A stretch of DNA of 64,000 nucleotides from Pseudorasbora parva (lineage: Eukaryota > Chordata > Actinopteri > Cypriniformes > Gobionidae): assembly GCF_024679245.1 (NCBI RefSeq), contig NC_090173.1, forward strand, positions 25,262,160 through 25,326,159. The letters run 5' to 3'. Below are positions 11,001 through 21,909 of this stretch, piece after piece (position 1 is the first letter of the stretch; every line of letters starts with the position of its first letter). The position numbers were made by a program, and so were the translations under genes. Under the pieces are notes generated by a model. That model did not search any database, was not told the origin of the DNA, and saw nothing but the letters and a program-made list of their open reading frames with translations.

Positions 11001-14000
11001 AACACGAACTGTCCTAAAACTATCCCTGCACATCACACCGTCGACCTAGGGTGGCGGTTAGATGTGATGATGCCTCAGACTTAGCGGGGTACACAGTGTT
11101 GAACTTTTATGTAAGACTTGACTTTTCCCCTTCTTTTAAATTGAAGGGAAGGGAAAGGAGAGGGAGAAAGAGAGAAAAAAATAATGATATAATACTAACA
11201 AATAATTTAACTAATTATAATAATACCACTATCTAAACCGGCATACCTCACTAAGAGTCGAGCAAGTAAGGACCCCAAGGCCAAGCCTCCGCAGGGACAT
11301 GCACACATATCCACACAACACATGATCTATACCCTCTTGTTAAGTAGATGGGAGAAGGAGATGTAGAAGAAGGGGATGAAAATGGGGAAAATGAGAACAA
11401 ATGCATAAACACTATACCATATAATATATACATTTTACATACATATACATGCATACGTTCAGAAATAAATAAATAGTAATAATAATAATTAAAAAAGATA
11501 TATATGTATATCATCTTTGATATAATGGAGAGGTTCTGATATATTGAAAAAAAAGAAAATAAATAAGTAATAATGACAATAACTTATTATATTAAGTATT
11601 TTTTTGCATTAAATTAATACAGTATTAATTTCGCCACATTGTTGCTACTTGTTGCCACATCGTCTTGTTAATACATTGTTGTAGCTTGTTGCTACATTGT
11701 TGCCACATCGTCTAACTTTGCTATAGAAGAAAAAATGAAAATAAAATAAAAATAAATAAATAATAATAATAATGTAAATAATTATATTATGTAATACATT
11801 GCCTTGCAGTGTGTTGAGTAGAGATACACATAATGGTATTTATGGTGCTTACATAATTACAAATGTGCATCTAAAGAAAAAATAATAAAATAAAATAAAT
11901 GTTTTTTTTATAGTTTTATATAGGTAATAAATGTTCAAAACTATATGTAGTGTTGTTAATATTTAAGTTAATATTTGTTCTGACATTTGTTCTTGCCATT
12001 TCATTTGATAACTTTAAAAAAAAAATTAATGTTTGATGATACATTGGGTAAGCAATTTTCTGTCACTTGTTTCTATTTCATGATTTTCAAGTTTTCAAGT
12101 TGTAAAAACATCTTCTCTCCCCCCCCCCCCCCCCCCCCCCCCCACACACCATATAACAGTGAAAACATGGATAACTGGAAATGTCAGTCAGTGGTGGGGG
12201 TAGAGTAATGTAGATTTGAAGGAAATTCATAATATGTACACTACCAGTGGACTAGCCTACAGTAAAATTCAGATACGCAGAATTATGAACTGTTTGATAT
12301 AATTCAATATTTTCAAACAATGTAAGACAAGCTTATAAGACGGTTTGAAATTGCCTCCAATAACCTCATTCAATAATTCCTACTCTGTAAAAAAAAAAAT
12401 CAGGTCTCCAATTGAAAATGTTCAAGTGACTGATCACATCTCAAATTTTTAGTTGGCCAAATTGCATTTCTGTAAATTAGATTTCACAAATTCTTAGACA
12501 TTCAATTTGACCATCTGAAAAATGAAGATGTGATCAGTCACTTGAACATTTTCAATTGGAGACCTGATTTTTTTTTTTACAGTGTACATTACTTTACTAA
12601 TAAAGTCTATTTGAAGGAGTGAATGAGAACGAGTGAGTGAATTGGACACTGAGTGCGCCGGGAGGGCAGCTCCAGGAGTACAGAAAAGATTTATATTGAA
12701 TTCTGTCATTGAAACTACCATGTATAAACCTTATTTAAACAATATAATCAATTAAAAGGGTTTTATATGTGTGTGATATTACCCTATTTGACCAGTGGTT
12801 TGGAAAATGAATGGATGGATGATTAAGATGCGGGCACTTCTTCTGGTTATATGCTGGAATTCATTCAGCACGACCCTCACAGTGCATTATGGGTATTCTC
12901 TAGCCATTGCCCATACAATTTTGCCCTATTTAAGGGTATAGGGAGCGGACACAGCCTATGTGAAATAAGTATTTAATAGGCTACTCAATCAAAAGAGTAA
13001 ACACAACTACAAGCCAAGTATAATTAGAAAAATGATACTTAAAAAGTATGATAATATACTTAAAAAAGTAGACATACTTTCTTATTTTTAGTTTAAAAGA
13101 AGTATACTGATTGTACTTGAATTAACTCCTTTTTCATAAGGGATGTCATGTCAATCGCTCTTATGTTGTGTTTGAAACCATTGAAGCATGCACACAGACT
13201 AAAATAAAGATGTATAATTACACATAGAAACAGAAGTACAGAGAGAGCAGTAGGAAATGTTCCCTCTATTACGTCAACGCTCTGGTCGGGTCAACTCACT
13301 GTAGCAACATTTCATTATTTTATAATTCTACTCTGTAAGGGGAGAAATAAATGGCACTTTATATAAAAATGGTACACACTATGGTCTCACACTACTTTTA
13401 TTTAGTTAGATATGTTCATGTTCTTTAACCTTTTTCGTAAAAAACAAAGTGACATTTTTTAGAAGTTTCAGGTATTAATTTTGCACCCTATTCAAGGAAA
13501 GTGCCATAAGAAAATAATATTATCTGACGACGTGAAAAGTGTGAGGAAGGATGTGAAGAAAGCCGTAATAGGCTATGTTTATTTTTGCTTTGACATTTGC
13601 TTCTCCTTTTGCTGTAATTCATACGAACACCAAAAAAAGGTTTCCATTAAAGAGCGCAAAAGAGTGACAGGGGAAATTGCGATTGTTTTTAAGAGAGAAA
13701 TTAGATAGAAAATGCTCCTGGATAGTTCTGATACAGTACAATGATGCTGACTTCTTTCTTTCCGTCTGTCTATCAGGGGAGTTTACGAGCACGCGAGCTG
13801 GGCGCAGTTGCATACGTGGAATGTTCGTCCCGAATGTGCGTGAACAGCGTACGAGACGTCTTTCACATCACCACGCTCGTGTCCGTCAGACGTGAGCCAG
13901 CCCCGAGCCTCAAGAGAAGCTCCTCGCGCCACGCTCTCAAGCGCATATCTAATCAGCCTCTGCTGCCAGTCAGCTCACAAGCCACGCCCCTTGAACCCAC

Positions 14001-14046
14001 CGCAACCCTCAGGGAGGACAGAGCAAAGAGTTGCACAATCATGTAG
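7934..14046 (+). CDS. rnd2: Rnd2-type atypical Rho GTPase, 3' part (3 exons, join 7934-8043, 10397-10531, 13777-14046)
   Basis: The spliced product, about 171 residues, covers the Rho GTPase fold from just after the G3 motif to the C-terminus. Segments such as [36 protein letters not shown] and [16 protein letters not shown] match vertebrate Rnd2 more closely than Rnd1 or Rnd3. GCKLD takes the G4 position and ECSS the G5 position. The protein ends CTIM, a CAAX box whose terminal Met favours farnesylation, as in other Rnd proteins. Rnd proteins stay GTP-bound and act at membranes on Rho/ROCK signalling and the actin cytoskeleton; Rnd2 is best known in migrating neurons. Exons for the P-loop and switch I lie left of the window. 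Splice sites are canonical and phases join (phase 1 into the first exon, then 0 and 0). Confidence 0.85.
8054..8170 (+). repeat. (TTTCC)n pentanucleotide repeat
   Basis: About 23 near-perfect TTTCC units begin roughly 10 bases after the rnd2 splice donor at 8044. The sense strand of the intron is therefore a pure pyrimidine tract. Confidence 0.95.
8171..10396 (+). other. rnd2 intron
   Basis: Contains a dispersed-repeat fragment at about 8525-8700 (ACTACCATTGAAAAGTTTG...), a CA-rich tract near 9743-9790, and AT-rich DNA. A segment near 9050-9180 is more GC-rich, but I recognise nothing in it. The 3' end carries a TCTCTC/TTTCAG acceptor at 10396. Confidence 0.5.
10397..10531 (+). CDS. rnd2: rnd2 coding exon: G4 motif region
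   Basis: Begins with the TGG codon of [13 protein letters not shown] and contains [13 protein letters not shown], where GCKLD holds the base-recognition position of NKxD. It ends with LIPVTHEQ before the GTGAGT donor. At 135 bp it is exactly 45 codons. Confidence 0.92.
10714..10867 (-). repeat. tRNA-derived dispersed repeat (SINE-like), antisense
   Basis: On the minus strand the sequence contains TAGCTCAAACAGTAGAGC, like a tRNA A box, and GGTTAGATTCC, like a degraded B box. The plus-strand left part reads GCAGACGCTTTTATCCAAAG, which I know as a very abundant fish repeat. The arms do not form a complete cloverleaf, so it is not a functional tRNA gene. Confidence 0.65.
10868..12382 (+). other. 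rnd2 intron, AT-rich
   Basis: Dominated by A/T-rich low-complexity sequence, with GAAA/GGGA-rich purine tracts (about 11140-11180), a short TTGTTGC(C/T)AC-type tandem (about 11640-11715), and a C homopolymer at 12118-12143. Segments with AAGTATACTT-like palindromes around 10900-10985 recur near 13000-13110. No exon is recognised. Confidence 0.45.
12383..12584. mobile_element. Hairpin MITE with TA flanks
   Basis: Two arms of about 60 bases are near-perfect inverted copies: ATCAGGTCTCCAATTGAAAA (from 12400) pairs with TTTTCAATTGGAGACCTGAT (ending 12568), and the pairing continues through CACTTGAACATT. The ends read CTCTGTAAAAAA and TTTTTACAGTG and are bordered by TA, as for Tc1/mariner-type MITEs. 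Similar CACTGTAAAA ends occur in the element at 55221-55640. Confidence 0.8.
12585..13776 (+). other. rnd2 intron
   Basis: No gene recognised. It includes a repeat-like piece near 12880-12960 and an AAGTAT/ATACTT-rich stretch at about 13000-13110. The rnd2 acceptor CTATCAG ends at 13776. Confidence 0.45.
13777..14046 (+). CDS. rnd2: rnd2 last coding exon, C-terminal extension and CAAX box
   Basis: Acceptor CTATCAG ends at 13776. The exon encodes [12 protein letters not shown] (G5 region), [11 protein letters not shown], a basic Ser/Arg-rich tail ([16 protein letters not shown]), and the prenylation end DRAKSCTIM before the TAG at 14044-14046. The basic tail next to a CAAX box fits plasma-membrane targeting. 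Confidence 0.92.
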   Translation, partial: GSLRARELGAVAYVECSSRMCVNSVRDVFHITTLVSVRREPAPSLKRSSSRHALKRISNQPLLPVSSQATPLEPTATLREDRAKSCTIM

Positions 14047-14091
14047 ACTAATGCATGCACATGCATACGGTCACGGGAGTGTGTGTGGATG

Positions 14092-14097
14092 AATAAA
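14092..14097 (+). promoter_or_regulatory. Possible rnd2 polyadenylation signal
   Basis: An AATAAA hexamer lies about 46 bases after the rnd2 stop codon. This is close for a 3' UTR, so a later signal may be used instead; for example AATAAA also occurs near 14813, inside a repeat. Confidence 0.25.
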
Positions 14098-15331
14098 TGT
14101 GCAGAAAAGGCACAGATTCTCTGTATTTATCGGACATCAGGGGTCATATTGTCCTATGTGGCCCATAAGACTGTACAGTTGTGTGAATAAGTTAAACAGA
14201 GAAGTTCTATTTATTACCTTCAAGTTTGCTTTTATTTTTTATCATTGTTGTATGATTTAGCAGACCTAAGTGTCACAAAGTGTGTTAAAGCAAATGCAAA
14301 AAGAATTAAAACAAAAGTGTCTAGAAATGTTATGTTTGGACAGCTTCAATATTCCAAACCCCAATTGTTTCAGTGCCATACTTTCATTTTATCTCTTGGG
14401 ACATTGCAGATCTGTAACAAGCTCATTTGTGTGGAACTAAATCCCTGGAATTCTGAGAATCTTTCCCCAGCATTAGTGATGATTAGCATTAGCATTAGCA
14501 GAACAAAGACATCTGTGACTTCTGCTGTTCGCTCCTTTACACGTGTGACAGCACCATCAGTCATGCTCCATGCCATCTTAAAGACTTCATTCACACTATA
14601 CTAAAAACACCAACGCAAATGCTGTCTACGCATAGATGTGGTATATTTTTGTGAGCTGGAATTTCAATAGTTCATGTGGGAACTGAGAAGATGAGTTTTC
14701 TAGGTTACATCAAAGTTAAAGGGATAGTTTGCCTAAAGATGAAAATTCTGTCATCGTTTGCTCACCCTCATGTCATCCCAAACCTGTATGACTTTCATTG
14801 TATAGACAAAAGAATAAAGTGATCAATTTACTATTTAACTATTTAAACTCTGTTGATTTAATTTGAAAATAACTACATTATCATTCAGTCTTAACAGTAC
14901 TGTGAACAGTGGGTATTCATTGTGAGCAGTGCACTTGCATTGAAGGTTGACTGTGCCAGCATTGCACAGGAATAAATGTTATAATACACACAGTTCCGAA
15001 ATACTATGGCTGTGTGACATTGAGGTCCAATATTTGAACTAATATCAATACGTCGATAGAATAAATAATATAATAACACGTATTGCATATAGTGTGTATA
15101 CAGTATATGCACACTATTCTATATACAAACATTCAAAAGGTTTTGGGTCAGTACTTTTATTCAACAAGGACATTAAATTGATCAAAAGTGATGCTAAATA
15201 CGTTTATAATGTTAATAAAAATTATATGTACTTGTTAAAACGCTGCTGTTGTGAACTTTATATTCATCATAATACAATATCAAAATTTTCCAAAAAATAT
15301 TAAGCAGCCCAACAGAATTGTTTGTCCAAAA

Positions 15332-15390
<59 letters not shown>

Positions 15391-16110
15391 ACCCCAAACT
15401 TTTCAGTACAGAATAATTAATGTAAGTGCACACAATGGAAATCTATGGGGCAAGGCTTTGTAAGAGTTTAAATGCAGTGCCCCATAGATTTCCATTGTAA
15501 GTGTGATTCCAAACAATTGTTCAAAAATAACAGGCTTTACGGTCAATTATAATTTTGTTTCAATGTATTATTTATATTGTACTCTAATTTATATTGTAGA
15601 GGCCAGGAGAATGGGGAATGCTGTTCTTTATATGTCTTTTCCAATTTGGAATAAAACCATAATCCAACTTCAAAGAGAAGCAACTCAAGAAATCCGGCTT
15701 TGTGCCGCATTACAATGTTCTGGATACAGCAAACAGTGGTTATTTCTGTATGCAAATTCTCTTGGAGCCAGTTAGATGCACGAAAAAACCACTAGGGCTT
15801 CATATCAGAAAAATCCAGTCATTGCCAAGGCAACTGTGTACAGCCCTTTGTGACATCACAACAGAGTCTAGCATGAGGGGAATACTGTTGCCGTGGTTTC
15901 TGGAGGCTCTAAGAAGAAGTCCATCAATTTGAACAAACTCAAAAATACATTTGAACATGTACGCACACACACACACAAACAGAGGTCATGCATCCAACCC
16001 TGATTGACAGATGAGTTAGAATTAGTCGTGTTTGAGATTAAACACTTATTTGACATGTTCTGTAATAGTGAATGCACACAAGCACGTTCACTTACTGCCT
16101 CATGCCTCAT
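14098..16110. other. Intergenic DNA downstream of rnd2
   Basis: Possible rnd2 3' UTR followed by dispersed repeats. At about 14706-14812 there is a copy of the cyprinid repeat recognisable by GATGAAAATTCTGTCAT and GTATGACTTTCATTGTAT. At about 15125-15420 there is a repeat of the TTTTGGGTCAGTA/CCCCAAACTTTTCAGTA type, interrupted by an A-run and a TA microsatellite (15327-15388). No further gene is recognised. Confidence 0.5.
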
Positions 16111-16115
16111 GCCTC

Positions 16116-16116
16116 A

Positions 16117-16164
<48 letters not shown>
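16116..16164. repeat. (CA)n microsatellite
   Basis: About 24 uninterrupted CA units. Confidence 0.95.
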
Positions 16165-16168
<4 letters not shown>

Positions 16169-16712
16169 CATGTGGCGTGATGAGCTTCTGACAGCAGCAG
16201 GTAGCTGAGGCTGCCAGCAACAGTCATGACCAGCCGAGCCCTACAGCTCAGGCTGCAGTGTAAGAGGATTAGTCGGGGTGTGTGTGTGTGTTTGTGTCTG
16301 ACAGCTAGTCATCATGTGCTCTCTGAATATTCAAAGATACATTCTTCCCTTCCCTAACCACTGTTTTGACTGGAATGTGAAATTGCTCATTTGCTCGGCA
16401 GAACAGGAATGATGAACTAAAAAGAAGCATGCAAAGGCACACAGTCTTAAAATAATTCACAAGTGTGTTTCTAAGGAGTAGCCATCAACATTATGGGTAT
16501 CAAAAGTCTCCATGAGGATAGTAGCTAAATCAGAAATCAACAACCAATGTTTCCCCTGTGAGAAAATCCACTTAACTAAACATACATAATTATTACTGAC
16601 AATATAAAAATACAGATGGATCTGCATTAAGGTTAAAGGCTATATACAATTCCTTTAGTTCAGTATAAAACAGTAGAAGTCAAAGGAGAGACCATAATAT
16701 GAGACAAAAACA

Positions 16713-16729
16713 GCGTGTGTGTGTGTGTG

Positions 16730-16825
<96 letters not shown>
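16713..16825. repeat. (TG)n microsatellite
   Basis: About 55 TG units with one phase interruption near 16731. Confidence 0.95.
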
Positions 16826-16828
<3 letters not shown>

Positions 16829-17797
16829 GTTGGCAGATCTTGTTGAATGGCAAAATGCCCTTCATCTGCGAGTAACCAGATGAACAGACAACAGGGGTGA
16901 ATTAGCATTCGCATTAGTATTCCAGCCTTAAAAAGCACTATTCCAATTGAGAGTTCACAGGTGTGACGAAAGGCGAAACAAACAGAGCTAAATATGAAAT
17001 CCTCTGTAACATGGAGATGTTTCTGTTCAACTGCCGTGCTCTGATTGTCAATGCATGCATTTGTTTTCTTGTAAAACTAGTTACAAAAATGCCTACAAAT
17101 TGATTGGCTGATTAAAACATATTATTATTGTCCCAAATATCCTACCTCACTGATATAGAGGGTATGCATTGAAGTCACTGTCCTGCCGGAAAACACCCCT
17201 CAGCTGAAGTGAGTGGCAGAAAAGCTGCTGCTTGACTGGATTTAATATGGGAAACAGCAACGTGAGTTAAATTGAACAACAATCAGTTTAAACTAAAGGT
17301 TGGACTCTATAGTGTTCCTTACAACTTACCAGAGATACTGTGATCCATGGATATTGACGTGCAGCTAGGAATCGTGTTTCCTGACATTTGTAGGCTGTGC
17401 CTGATTTTGACACCGGGGAAATAGATACATAAAGCAAATTTGCATGAATGCTTAAAATACAATATAGGTAAATCACTTATATCAATGAATGTTTATTTAA
17501 TAATTGTTTAATTGATGAGTTGTCAATATAATATAAAATATGATTTTACCCCAAAATTCAGGATATTGACAAAATGAAAACTGCAAATCCACCTTGCCTG
17601 GAGTCCAGTTGTTTCTGTGAACTGCAGCGACCAATTTGCTTCTATTTTCCGTACAGCTTCGTGCAGTCTGTAAAAATATAACTCAGATTTCATGTGTGTG
17701 TATTTCAGGTGTACAGTCAATGTCAAAGCTCTTTCCTGTTTAAGATGTGTGTTGTGTATTTTTCGATGCATTCACGCTGAACCAATGCTGCCGCTTT
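16826..17797. other. Intergenic, nothing recognised
   Basis: I see no gene, RNA or structured repeat in this stretch. Confidence 0.4.
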
Positions 17798-18804
17798 TGG
17801 TGCCTTCACGTGCTATCGGAAGTATCGTAAATACGAGTTTCTGAGGTAAAAATTGCACATGAACGCCCTCTGATGTCGTGTTTACCACTGGGAACGGGAA
17901 GTTCGGAAATAATTTTGATACCCACGTTCCCGAGATGGGCGTGGCATAACCGTTAAAAATGGCGGATGGGAGAGAATTTCTCGGAATTTCTGCTGTGGCA
18001 GGTGTTTTATTCGGGGTTTTTTTTCCTGCAATAGTTTAATCGTCTTGTCTTGTCATTAAATTAGTACATATTTACATAAATTAATAATAATTTGAAGCAG
18101 TATTTTAAACACGTCGAAAATCGTATGTAGTTGACCATCATTCCAGAATAGTGAGCAAGCTGATCTAGATAGTGTGGTAAAAATAGCTATACAATAGGAT
18201 CATGTATGTATGGAGCCCCTTACATGACATGTAAGAAAAAAAGGTAAATAGTGTGCACGATTTACTATTTCATTCCTTCGATTTATAAATCGTACGCACG
18301 TTGTACTAATTTGTTCCCTCGATTTATAAATTGTGCACACAATTTAGTAAATCGAGGGACGAATTAGTAAAACGTCCGCACGATTTATAAATCAAGGGAA
18401 CGAAATAGTAAAATGTGCACACGATTTATAAATCGAGGGAACGAAATAGTAAAATGTGCACACAATTTATAAATCGAGGGAACGAAATAGTAAATTGTGC
18501 GCACGATTTAGCCTACTAGTTTTTAACTGTATGTCATGTGCGGGGTCCGTATGTATGGCTGAAAACTATTGCCATTTTAATCTTTAAGCAGCCTTATCTT
18601 GTCTACATTATGCCTTTATTGTGAATGTGACTATAAACAATATGCTTTTGTGTGGAATTATCTTAAATATAAGTTTACTTGGCAAAAATGGCACATGAAT
18701 GCCCTCCCATTTCAAAATTTTAATAGGATGAGCTCAGTAGGCTAATCACGACTTCGGAAGTGGGAATTATCAAATAGCACATTCCGATAGCACATGAAGG
18801 CGGC
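17798..18804. mobile_element. Inverted-repeat element hosting a second, nested element
   Basis: The outer ends are inverted copies: TGCCTTCACGTGCTATCGGA at the left and, read in reverse complement, CGCCTTCATGTGCTATCGGA at the right. The interior also has a direct repeat (AAAAATTGCACATGAACGCC near 17848 and AAAAATGGCACATGAATGCC near 18684). No transposase is visible. A different element (18213-18548) has inserted into it. Boundaries are approximate and no target duplication was identified. Confidence 0.6.
18213..18548. mobile_element. Nested MITE with 9-10-bp direct-repeat flanks and internal palindromic tandem array
   Basis: GTATGTATG flanks both sides (18204-18212 and 18549-18557), and both flanks extend with a G. 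The termini are imperfect inverted repeats: GAGCCCCTTACATGACAT versus GGACCCCGCACATGACAT in reverse complement. Inside, units of about 54 bp containing CGATTTATAAATCG and GAGGGAACGAAATAGTAAA repeat about five times, some inverted. A 9-bp duplication suggests a Mutator-like origin; that class is an inference. Confidence 0.65.
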
Positions 18805-20177
18805 ATAAGTCTTTCCGGTCTACTGACATTTGTTATGACAATATTCGAACCGCTTTTATACTCATTATATATTCCATTAACTCTATAGCTAGTAATATAT
18901 CCTTCAACAGCAATGCCATTGAAATATCCAGAGCTATATGCAAAAACGGAAGTTCACACACAAAATAAAAATAAAAATGGCTGCACAGTTGTTTCTCTGT
19001 CGCATAAGGTCTATTGTGTTATATTACAAATTACACTATATGCCAGTATCTATGCAAGGCAACTTAGCCTAGTTAAGACAAGCCCGGACTTGTAGTGTTG
19101 GTGGTGTTTATCGAAGAGAGTAATGAATCATAAACTGCATGATTATGTTCTGGAGTTCCTTATGTTAGTTCCTGTAAGTGATTGATTACATAGTGACTCA
19201 TTTAATTTATATTGTATCTTTGCATGGAAACAGCTCATATATCGTTTATGCTATTGAATTATTGTGTTACTAATAGCTATTTAAAATATATTCAACCAGT
19301 TTTTCTACTTGTTAGGCCTCACAATTGTCATCTCATATACCGTTTATGAAGCTACTTAATTGTTCTCTATTTAATTGTAGACTTCAAATATCAACATGCA
19401 TACAGAATAGACTTGAACTGGACAGGAATCTCTCCCTCGTTTCTCTAGAAGAAACACACCTATCCATATCTACTTCTTGTAATCAGCCCAGCCTCAAACA
19501 ATTATTATTGCACTCAGATTAAAATAATCATCAATCGATTAGTTCATTTCTGTGTGACCAATATCACACAGAAATAAATGCTGTGGTTTATCGATATGGC
19601 TATGATTCAGTCATAAATCCCCTACTTATATATAGACCAACAGCACGATTGTGCTCCAACACAACAGTTAATAAACAAGACATTAATTTTGAATAACTGA
19701 CATTTTTAGATATGCTCAGTTAGTTTGTATATTTGTGCTCCACCATGCATCTCTGAGTGACACACAGTAGTAGTGTTCCTAAGTGAATCAGAGTGATTAA
19801 ATGGAATGGCTGAGGGAATGATTCAATGACTCGCTCGCTTACGATGGTCACTTGTTTCCTTCCTGAATGAATCAGTATTTTTGGAAAAATATACTGAGGG
19901 AGTGAATGAATACATGACGCGTTCATTAGCCCCTTTAGCACAGCAATACCGGTAAATTACCAGAATGGCCGGTAAATAGACAAATATGTTGTTCACACAA
20001 GCAACGGCATTCTGTACGGCATTTTTACTGGTAGGAAAACACTCACACGTCAGATAAAACCGGTAAATTCTGTGCTGTCAATCAGCTGTGCTTTTGAATG
20101 GAAAAGAAGGCTCTGTGCTGATGAATGAAAGCGCATCTTGAGCGCAACACGTTGAAAAAGCTGCGAGACATGAAACA
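18805..20177. other. Intergenic, mostly unrecognised
   Basis: AT-rich DNA. A segment at about 19925-20090, with ACCGGTAAATTACC and related CCGGTAAA repeats, looks like a dispersed repeat. No gene is recognised. Confidence 0.4.
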
Positions 20178-20439
20178 GCCCCTTACGAAAGGAAAATATA
20201 TTTACCAATATATTTTCTTGAAATATATGTTAATATATGGAATAATATATTGATGGTATTATAAAATATATTATATATTCATGCAATATATACAAATGAT
20301 TGCCGCTTTCAATATATTGCAATATATTGGAAAATATAAATATTAAATCCCATATATGTGAATATATTGCATGATATTTTCAAATATATTGCATGATATT
20401 TTCAAATATATTGCGATATATTTTTGTTTTATAAGGGGC
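20178..20439. mobile_element. AT-rich MITE with GCCCCTTA ends
   Basis: The ends are inverted: GCCCCTTACGAAAGGAAAATAT at the left and GCCCCTTATAAAACAAAAAT in reverse complement at the right. The interior is a string of AATATATT variants, such as CAATATATTGCA and repeated TTTTCAAATATATTGC. No coding capacity. It directly abuts the TTAA element at 20454. Confidence 0.6.
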
Positions 20440-20802
20440 GGTCAAAGACTTAAAGGGGGGGTGAAATGCTGTTTCATGCATACTGATCTTTTTACACTGT
20501 TAAAGACTTGGAATCCCATACTAAACATAGACAAAGTTTCAAAAGTTAAGGTGGACGTTTGATGGGAGTATTTCTTTGTCAAAAATACTACTTCCGGTTA
20601 GTCATAAGTTTCGGCAAGTTTTTTGAGATCATGCGTCCCCATTGACGTTAGTGGGGGCGGAATTTCCTTGTATGGGCCTTACGGACAATTTTACCGGAAG
20701 CGCGTGAGAGAGAGCGAGGGAGAGAGCGAAAGCAACAGCCTACGCCCATCAAAGCGCTGGCTTGTAGGATGCTGGACAGGTGACAATTACACATAGCACA
20801 TA

Positions 20803-21040
20803 ATGTCACCAAAAAAGTGCGTTTTTGGTTGCCAGACCAAGACAGTCCTGCACAGATTCTCCAAAACCCCGCGTTAAGGCAACAGTGGATGTAATTTGCT
20901 TTTCCGGATCAGCAACTGAGTTGCGCGAATGTTTATATCTGTTCGCTGCATTTCGGTGCCGACTGTTTCATAAACAAGGCCCAGCTCGACGCCGCATTTT
21001 CCCAATCGCCTAATGCTGAAGGATGGAGCAGTCCCAACGT
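20803..21040 (+). pseudogene. THAP domain remnant, frameshifted, copy 2
   Basis: Begins like copy 1 with MSPKKCVFGCQTK. One C is missing from the C-run near 20869, so the frame runs into a stop soon after; the downstream half, with the C-x-x-H zinc pair, is in another frame. Copy 1 is instead interrupted by a stop codon, so the two copies died by independent lesions. Confidence 0.65.
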
Positions 21041-21259
21041 TAGAAGGGTGAGTGAGACTGCTTCAAATGTCTGTGTTTTTTTTAGTCCGCTTACTGTCTA
21101 CACAAACCACGCGTAAACACACAAACACACGTGCACAACTGCACTTCCCACATGTACACCTTCAAAGACAAAAATACGACGATATAATTCAAGTATAAAT
21201 ATGTAAATAACACAAGCCGCTAAGCATATTATATAGTTAGTGTATAACTTGTAACTTAC

Positions 21260-21369
21260 CACATACAGACGTCCTGCTCTAGTCGTTTTTGCTGCTGCTC
21301 CTGTTCAACTGCAGCCTCTGGGTCTGATTCCGGATCATAGATGTATGGCTGTATCTGATTAAAAGCCAT
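21260..21369 (-). pseudogene. First exon of antisense ORF in THAP transposon copy 2
   Basis: From the ATG at 21369 the minus strand encodes MAFNQIQPYIYDPESDPEA, a Gln-rich run, and a short EQDVCM segment, then reaches GTAAGT at 21259-21254, a strong splice donor. This suggests a spliced second gene in the parent element, transcribed toward the THAP gene. The following exons are deleted. The product is not identified. Confidence 0.45.
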
Positions 21370-21654
21370 ATTTTTATTTTGAATAAAGTTTTTTTCCCGC
21401 TGTTAGGGATGACGGACTCGACTCAACACACAGCGCGCTGCTGCACACGTCATTATTTAGCTCCGCTCACACGACACGCCCCCACCCGCTCGGCTTTTTT
21501 CGGAAAGACTCGGAACAGCGCATCTTTCTTATATAATTATTAAAAAATAAAGACTTTTCGGAGATATGCAGGATGCAATGCTACTCTATAGGTACTCAAG
21601 ATTGACATGACACTGACTGAAACTGAGTGTTTCACCCCCCCTTTAAAACCTTAC

Positions 21655-21909
21655 TGTAAACAGCACAGAGTATTCACACCATACGTCTTAATGATTGCCC
21701 CAAAGCACTTTTATGTCACCACGTTCTGATTTCATACTTATGGGTAATCATCATTCTGGTCCTGTTCACACACGTCTCCTACTATGTCTCCTACTGGCGT
21801 GACGATGTAGCTAAAAATCTAGTAATGAATTAACTAATTTTATAAATTGTGTAACATTTTAAATAACAACTGACAGGTAACAATCTACAAAAATAGGCTT
21901 TAAACTTTG
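21655..21909. other. Intergenic, nothing recognised
   Basis: No gene or structured repeat is recognised in this short stretch between the TTAA element and the GC-rich segment. Confidence 0.4.

Larger units (their letters stand above)
20454..21642 (+). mobile_element. TTAA-flanked THAP-type DNA transposon, copy 2 (Kolobok-like)
   Basis: Same termini as 331-1817 (AGGGGGGGTGAAATGCTG at the left; CACCCCCCCT at the right) with TTAA at 20450-20453 and 21643-21646. It is highly similar to copy 1 along its length but about 300 bp shorter, lacking part of the central region. It carries a frameshifted THAP frame (from 20803) and, on the other strand, an ORF start with an intact splice donor (21260-21369). 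Confidence 0.7.

Noticed and set aside
7934..14046. Assignment to rnd1 or rnd3 instead of rnd2
   Set aside because: [16 protein letters not shown] and [11 protein letters not shown] fit Rnd2; Rnd1 and Rnd3 have different residues in the segment after RTD and before the G5 motif. The C-terminal tail has some Rnd3-like features, so confidence is not complete.
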